Of a stretch of 64,000 nucleotides of DNA, positions 60,313-64,000 are shown one piece after another. The notes under the pieces are model-generated. The model did no database searches. It was not told the origin of the DNA and worked only from the letters and a program-made list of their open reading frames with translations. A program made the position numbers and the translations under genes. Source of the stretch: Terriglobus albidus (GTDB lineage: Bacteria > Acidobacteriota > Terriglobia > Terriglobales > Acidobacteriaceae); NCBI RefSeq assembly GCF_008000815.1, contig NZ_CP042806.1, forward strand, positions 496,001-560,000, read 5' to 3'. How positions within the stretch are numbered: the stretch's first letter is position 1; each line of letters opens with the position of its first letter.

Positions 60313-61164
60313 ATGTCTGCCCTGCAGCCAGACAGCACCGCGGTACGTGTTGCCCTGTGGCGCGCCTTGCACGTCCAGGTCGATGCGCCACCACATGTCA
60401 TCGAAGATGAGATCGGCCTGCAACTAACAGCTCCCGCTGACGGCTGGCAACAACGCCCCGACATGGACCCGCAGGCCACACGGCTCTTCCGCGCCTCCAT
60501 CGTGGCCCGCGCCCGCTTCATCGAAGACCTGGTCGAGGAGCAGGCTGGTCGCGGTATTCGCCAGTACGTCCTGCTGGGCGCGGGCCTTGATAGCTTCGCC
60601 CAGCGCAGGCCGGAGATCGCCTCCCGCCTCCGTGTCTTCGAGGTAGACCAGCCAGGTTCGCAGGCATGGAAACAACAACGCCTCATCGAGCTCGGCTATG
60701 GCAATCCGGAATGGCTGCGGTTCGTGCCCGTGGACTTCGAGGCGGGCGACACCTGGTGGCAGCGCCTCGATGCGTCTGGTTTCGACCCGCGTGAGCCCGC
60801 CGTCGTCGCCTCAGCAGGAGTGAGCATGTATCTCACCGGGGATGCCGTAAGCGCCATGCTGTATCAGGCTGCACAGCTCGCTCCGGGATCGACCTTCGCC
60901 ATGACCTTTCTTCTTCCTCTCGATCTCGCTGCCCGCGACCTGCAGCCCGGCCTACAGATGGCAGAGAAAGGAGCGCGGGCTAGCGGAACTCCCTTCCTCA
61001 GCTTCTTCACGCCGGACGAAATCGTGCATCTCGCTCGCGAGGCCGGCTTCAAAGAGGTTCGTCACGTCTCGGCCGCCGATCTCACCGAGCGTTACTTTGC
61101 GAATAGAACCGATGGTCTTCACCCGCCAGAGAATGCGGAAGAGATGTTGGTAGCAACTACGTAG
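60313..61164 (+). CDS. Class I SAM-dependent methyltransferase (LCMT/TIGR00027 family)
   Basis: The 283-residue product belongs to the leucine-carboxyl-methyltransferase-like group: RLFRASIVARARFIEDLV, the SAM site QYVLLGAGLDSFAQRRP, VFEVDQPGSQAWKQQRL, and SAGVSMYLTGDAV. These enzymes methylate carboxyl or hydroxyl groups of small molecules; the substrate is unknown. AGGAGG supports ATG 60313 (a TTG lies immediately before). It is the third gene of the RHH-VOC-methyltransferase set, 27 bases after the VOC stop. Confidence 0.87.
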   Translation: MSALQPDSTAVRVALWRALHVQVDAPPHVIEDEIGLQLTAPADGWQQRPDMDPQATRLFRASIVARARFIEDLVEEQAGRGIRQYVLLGAGLDSFAQRRPEIASRLRVFEVDQPGSQAWKQQRLIELGYGNPEWLRFVPVDFEAGDTWWQRLDASGFDPREPAVVASAGVSMYLTGDAVSAMLYQAAQLAPGSTFAMTFLLPLDLAARDLQPGLQMAEKGARASGTPFLSFFTPDEIVHLAREAGFKEVRHVSAADLTERYFANRTDGLHPPENAEEMLVATT

Positions 61165-61197
61165 GTTGTACCGGCAAGTTCGGAACGGTACGCTCTA

Positions 61198-61244
61198 AGC
61201 GCTGAAGGCGCGTTCTATAACAGCCTGGGGCAACGCCCCAGGTA
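61198..61244. repeat. Hairpin repeat (GCGCTGAAGGCGC family), partial copy
   Basis: AGCGCTGAAGGCGCG-TTCTATA then CCTGGGGCAACGCCCCAGG. It lies between convergent genes and may act as their terminator. Confidence 0.65.
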
Positions 61245-61270
61245 TCCGGCACATTGAATACAAACAAACC

Positions 61271-62257
61271 CTACGGCAGCATCGCCATCGAAAGCGCGGC
61301 GGCATGCACCGTGCAATTCGAACATACCGTCGGCATCTCTTCCTGAATCTGGCGAATATCCGCTTCCACACGCGCAGCCTCCGGCTTATGGTGTGTGTCC
61401 TTCAAATACACCAGATACTGCTGCAACACGGATAACCGATACGAGAGCAATAAGGGCCGCGGCAAATCGGTATGGCTGTTGACGATCTCCAGAGCTTTGA
61501 GCACCGCTTCTTCGGCGCCGTCATGAACACCGCACCGCCACAGCGCAAAACTCCGTGAGACCCAGAAGGTTGCGGCCTCAAGAGAGTTTGCCTCCAGCCT
61601 GGTGGACACCAGTGTCTGTGCCTGCTGCGTATCCTCAATTGCTCCCCGGCAGCGCCCCTGATATGTGCGCGCATAGCTGCGCGTCAGCAGTGCTGCTTCC
61701 CTCTCCGCAACGTCCGAGCTTTGTTGCTCCTGCAGCTCCGATAAAGTCTCGGAGGCCTCCTTTTCCGCATCGCGATAGTGCCTCTCCAGAAGAAATCCAA
61801 TCGCAAGCGCCTCATGCAGATGTGCCTCCCGCGGGCGATCGTGCAACTCCCGATAAAGCAGAAGCGATTTCCGCAGCAGTATTCTCGACTCCGGAACGCG
61901 GCCGGTGGAGAGGTAAACCGATCCCAGGCCGTCCAGCGCATCGGCCAGATCTCGATGAGAATCCGCGGATCGAAGCAGCAGAATGGCATGCGCGAAGGCT
62001 TGCTCCGCGCTCGGAAGATCGAGATGGTTCTGATATTCGTTGGCTAGCTGCAGCCATAGTGCTCCGATCTTTTCTTCAGGAGCGCGCTGCTCTTCGGCAC
62101 TCGCAATCTGCTGTTTCAGCGCAATGGAACGGGCCGAGACCCGCTGCGCCTGCACCTTCACCATGAACGACAGAAGCACCGAAACGATGACGAAGGCACA
62201 GAAGAAGGGCGAAGGCCGGTCCGTATGGATTGGGTAAGATACGTCGGGCGTCTTCAT
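61271..62257 (-). CDS. Exported TPR-repeat protein
   Basis: The 328-residue product has an N-terminal hydrophobic segment (FFCAFVIVSVLLSFMVKVQAQ) and then tetratricopeptide-type helix pairs (GALWLQLANEYQNHLDLPSAEQAFAHA split as WLQLANEYQNH and SAEQAFAHA; LADALDGLGSVYLSTGRVPES; LALGIGFLLERHYRDAEKEA-like unit). The C-terminus holds a CSNC motif. Acidobacteria encode many such proteins; partner unknown. ATG 62257; a TTG two codons earlier is possible. Confidence 0.8.
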   Translation of the reverse strand: MKTPDVSYPIHTDRPSPFFCAFVIVSVLLSFMVKVQAQRVSARSIALKQQIASAEEQRAPEEKIGALWLQLANEYQNHLDLPSAEQAFAHAILLLRSADSHRDLADALDGLGSVYLSTGRVPESRILLRKSLLLYRELHDRPREAHLHEALAIGFLLERHYRDAEKEASETLSELQEQQSSDVAEREAALLTRSYARTYQGRCRGAIEDTQQAQTLVSTRLEANSLEAATFWVSRSFALWRCGVHDGAEEAVLKALEIVNSHTDLPRPLLLSYRLSVLQQYLVYLKDTHHKPEAARVEADIRQIQEEMPTVCSNCTVHAAALSMAMLP

Positions 62258-62409
62258 GCCCAAACAACGCGCGGAGGCATTGGGTGGTTAACAAAATCTC
62301 TTCGTCCTTACCTGAAATAACGATCGAAAAAAGTTTGTTAACCAAAGCAGCGCTTTCTCCGTTGTATAGGCGAAGAACATTTCCAGATGACCTTCCAAGG
62401 ATGACTGCA

Positions 62410-63321
62410 ATGGGTCTTAACCGTTCGAAGTTGATGCCGGCAATGACACTCCTGCTGGCAATGACACTCTGCCCTGGCCACGTCTTCTCGCAGCCAAAAG
62501 AAACTGGCAAACAGACAGCCCCTGTCGCACCGGCGCCGACAGACAACGATCTCGCCGATAAGCGGGACCAGTTGCTGGCTCTCCTCCGCATGAGCCCCAC
62601 GCTGACCCAGGTGCTGACCGCCGACCCGACTCTCCTGGCTGACGACGCCTACATCAACCGGGTAAATCCCGAACTGGCGCGATTCCTGACGCAGCACCCC
62701 GAAATCACGAGGAATCCGGAGTTCTATCTCTTCGCGGAGTTCCCGGAGCAGCGCGGCCGGCATACCGAGCCGCTTCGTCGTCGTGGTAACAACAACAACC
62801 AGATGAACCTGTTGGAACTGCGGCGTCAGTACATGATGGACATCATGCAGGCCCTCATCTTCGCCGGCGCTATCGGCAGCCTGATGTGGCTGATTCGCAT
62901 CCTCCTCGAGAATCGCAGATGGAGCCGCGTTTTCCGCCTGCAGAGTGAGATTCATGGCAAATTGATCGAGCGCTTCGCTACCGCCGACAACCTGATGCAG
63001 TACATGAGCACCGAGTCCGGCAGACGCTTTCTGGAGGCTGCCCCGATTCCCATGGGCATGGAACGTCAGCGAATGTCGGGCGGCCTGGGGCGGGTGATTG
63101 CGTCGCTGCAGATCGGCTTGGTGCTCTCGCTCCTCGGTCTGGGTCTGGTGCTGCTGCGCCATAGCCTGTCGGAGTTCGCCGCTCCGCTGCTGGTGGCAGG
63201 CGTAGTGACCATGATGCCCGGCCTCGCTCTGCTGCTCTCCGCCGCAATTACCTGGCGGGTCAGCTCCCGTTTGGGGCTACTATCAGAGAACCAGAACGAT
63301 GCGCAGCAGGATCGCACCTAA
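62410..63321 (+). CDS. Exported membrane protein of an ECF sigma operon, unknown function
   Basis: The 303-residue product has a signal peptide (LMPAMTLLLAMTLCPGHVFSQ), a helical region (LLALLRMSPTLTQVLTADP, VNPELARFLTQHPEITRNPEF), a first membrane segment (DIMQALIFAGAIGSLMWLIRI), a soluble helical stretch, and two C-terminal membrane segments (VIASLQIGLVLSLLGLGLVLL, PLLVAGVVTMMPGLALLLSA). AAGGA seven bases before ATG 62410 decides the start over ATG 62401. No known family was recognised. It precedes an ECF sigma factor by 30 bases and may be a sensor or a regulated partner. Confidence 0.75.
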   Translation: MGLNRSKLMPAMTLLLAMTLCPGHVFSQPKETGKQTAPVAPAPTDNDLADKRDQLLALLRMSPTLTQVLTADPTLLADDAYINRVNPELARFLTQHPEITRNPEFYLFAEFPEQRGRHTEPLRRRGNNNNQMNLLELRRQYMMDIMQALIFAGAIGSLMWLIRILLENRRWSRVFRLQSEIHGKLIERFATADNLMQYMSTESGRRFLEAAPIPMGMERQRMSGGLGRVIASLQIGLVLSLLGLGLVLLRHSLSEFAAPLLVAGVVTMMPGLALLLSAAITWRVSSRLGLLSENQNDAQQDRT

Positions 63322-63351
63322 CGAGGGCGCTGGGCCGCAGGGAGCTTCACG

Positions 63352-63909
63352 ATGAACTGGGAAAACGTCATTCCGGGAATCATGAGTGGTGCCGCGGCTC
63401 AGACGGCAGATCCTGCTATGGACAGCGATCAGTTCGCAGCCTTCTACGAGCGCTCTTCGCGACAGCTTTGGGCCTACCTGGCGCGCACCTCAGGCGATGC
63501 CGCCCTGGCGGACGACCTGATGCAGGAGAGCTATGTACGCTTCCTCTGCGTCAGGCCTCTTGCCGAAGGAGAGATCGCCTCACGCAAATACCTCTTCCGC
63601 ATCGCGAGCAATCTGTTGCGCGATCACTGGCGGCGTCCACGCTCACTCTCTATCGAAGACGCACCGATGGAATGGTTAGCGCAGGATACCTCCGCGCAGA
63701 TGGAGTCACGGCTTTCGCTCGAGCCCGCCATGGCTACACTGCGCCCACGCGACCGCCAACTGCTGTGGCTGGCGCACGCGGAAAACTACTCTCACCGCGA
63801 GATCGCGGAGATTACGGGGCTGGGTGTGACAAGCATCCGTCTGCTACTCTTCCGCGCGCGCCGCCAGATGGCACAGGCATTGGAGAAGAACGGCAGGGGA
63901 ACACTATGA
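63352..63909 (+). CDS. ECF-family RNA polymerase sigma factor
   Basis: The 185-residue product shows sigma region 2 (FAAFYERSSRQLWAYLARTSGD, ADDLMQESYVRFL, RKYLFRIASNLLRDHWRR) and region 4 (LRPRDRQLLWLAHAENYSHREIAEITGL split as RDRQLLWLAHAEN and YSHREIAEITGL; SIRLLLFRARRQMAQAL). It stops in ATGA with the next gene, a probable anti-sigma factor. Target promoters are unknown. Confidence 0.92.
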   Translation: MNWENVIPGIMSGAAAQTADPAMDSDQFAAFYERSSRQLWAYLARTSGDAALADDLMQESYVRFLCVRPLAEGEIASRKYLFRIASNLLRDHWRRPRSLSIEDAPMEWLAQDTSAQMESRLSLEPAMATLRPRDRQLLWLAHAENYSHREIAEITGLGVTSIRLLLFRARRQMAQALEKNGRGTL

Positions 63910-64000
63910 ATCTGAACGGATGCACTCGTTTGGAAGAAGTACGCCACGCGCTCTCGCAGGGACACTGGCCGCAGGCCTGCGCAGAGCTACAGGCCCATGT
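63906..64000 (+). CDS. Probable anti-sigma factor, zinc-finger type, 3' cut by window edge
   Basis: Only the first 31 residues are present: MNLNGCTRLEEVRHALSQGH then WPQACAELQAHV. The Cys and the -LQAHV- ending match the opening of short zinc-finger (HC2-like) anti-sigma proteins. Overlaps the sigma gene stop by ATGA. The call rests mainly on position and this short match. Confidence 0.6.
   Translation, partial: MNLNGCTRLEEVRHALSQGHWPQACAELQAH

Overview
The window looks like chromosomal DNA of an acidobacterium, most likely class Terriglobia, family Acidobacteriaceae (Terriglobus/Edaphobacter/Granulicella type). The evidence is gene content: two DUF3738 (TIGR03435, soil-associated) proteins, an acidobacterial VWFA-related protein, three PadR + ADOP permease pairs, and high-GC codon use. 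It is diderm: lptD, bamA, an OM beta-barrel and SurA/DsbA-type periplasmic folding factors are present. No rRNA, tRNA, CRISPR array, transposase or phage gene was seen. Non-autonomous TA-flanked repeats are common between genes.

Layout. 1-5.7 kb: an exported TldD/TldE-like protease pair (the first gene is cut by the edge), a small PH-domain membrane protein, and two tandem DUF3738 proteins. 5.7-19.4 kb: envelope biogenesis, with rlpA, lptD, an RDD membrane protein, bamA, a radical SAM protein resembling tetraether/membrane-spanning lipid synthases, a VOC protein, and a DsbA-like + SurA-like operon. 19.6-26.7 kb: HIT hydrolase, VWA protein, ThuA-like protein, aquaporin, a flavin disulfide-reductase-like enzyme with a divergent LysR regulator, and a threonine aldolase behind a structured, riboswitch-like leader. 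26.9-30 kb: PadR/ADOP pair 1. 30.2-34.2 kb: a periplasmic molybdenum aldehyde oxidoreductase operon of PaoABC type. 34.4-38.2 kb: a complete stressosome operon (rsbR, rsbS, rsbT, a kinase-phosphatase fusion) ending in a HATPase-GGDEF fusion, so its probable output is c-di-GMP.

38.6-41.9 kb: PadR/ADOP pair 2. 42.5-44.1 kb: a convergent metallophosphoesterase and CDP-archaeol-synthase-like gene whose two stop codons lie in the ends of one small repeat element. 44.5-46.3 kb: an FG-GAP secreted protein. 46.5-49.5 kb: PadR/ADOP pair 3. 49.8-57.2 kb: a 2283-residue secreted repeat protein with two complete six-bladed NHL propellers, a CSLREA/beta-helix part and MBG repeats, followed by an OM barrel gene. 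57.4-59.6 kb: a Tat-exported Gfo/Idh oxidoreductase and a UxuA-like protein. 59.8-61.2 kb: a small ribbon-helix-helix + VOC + methyltransferase operon. 61.3-64 kb: a TPR protein, then a membrane protein, an ECF sigma factor and the start of its probable anti-sigma factor.

The most notable items are the stressosome wired to a diguanylate cyclase, the lipid-synthase-like radical SAM protein together with an archaeal-type CarS homologue, the SAM-clan-like leader upstream of threonine aldolase, the TA-targeting mini-elements that supply stop codons, and the palindromic operators shared by two PadR genes.
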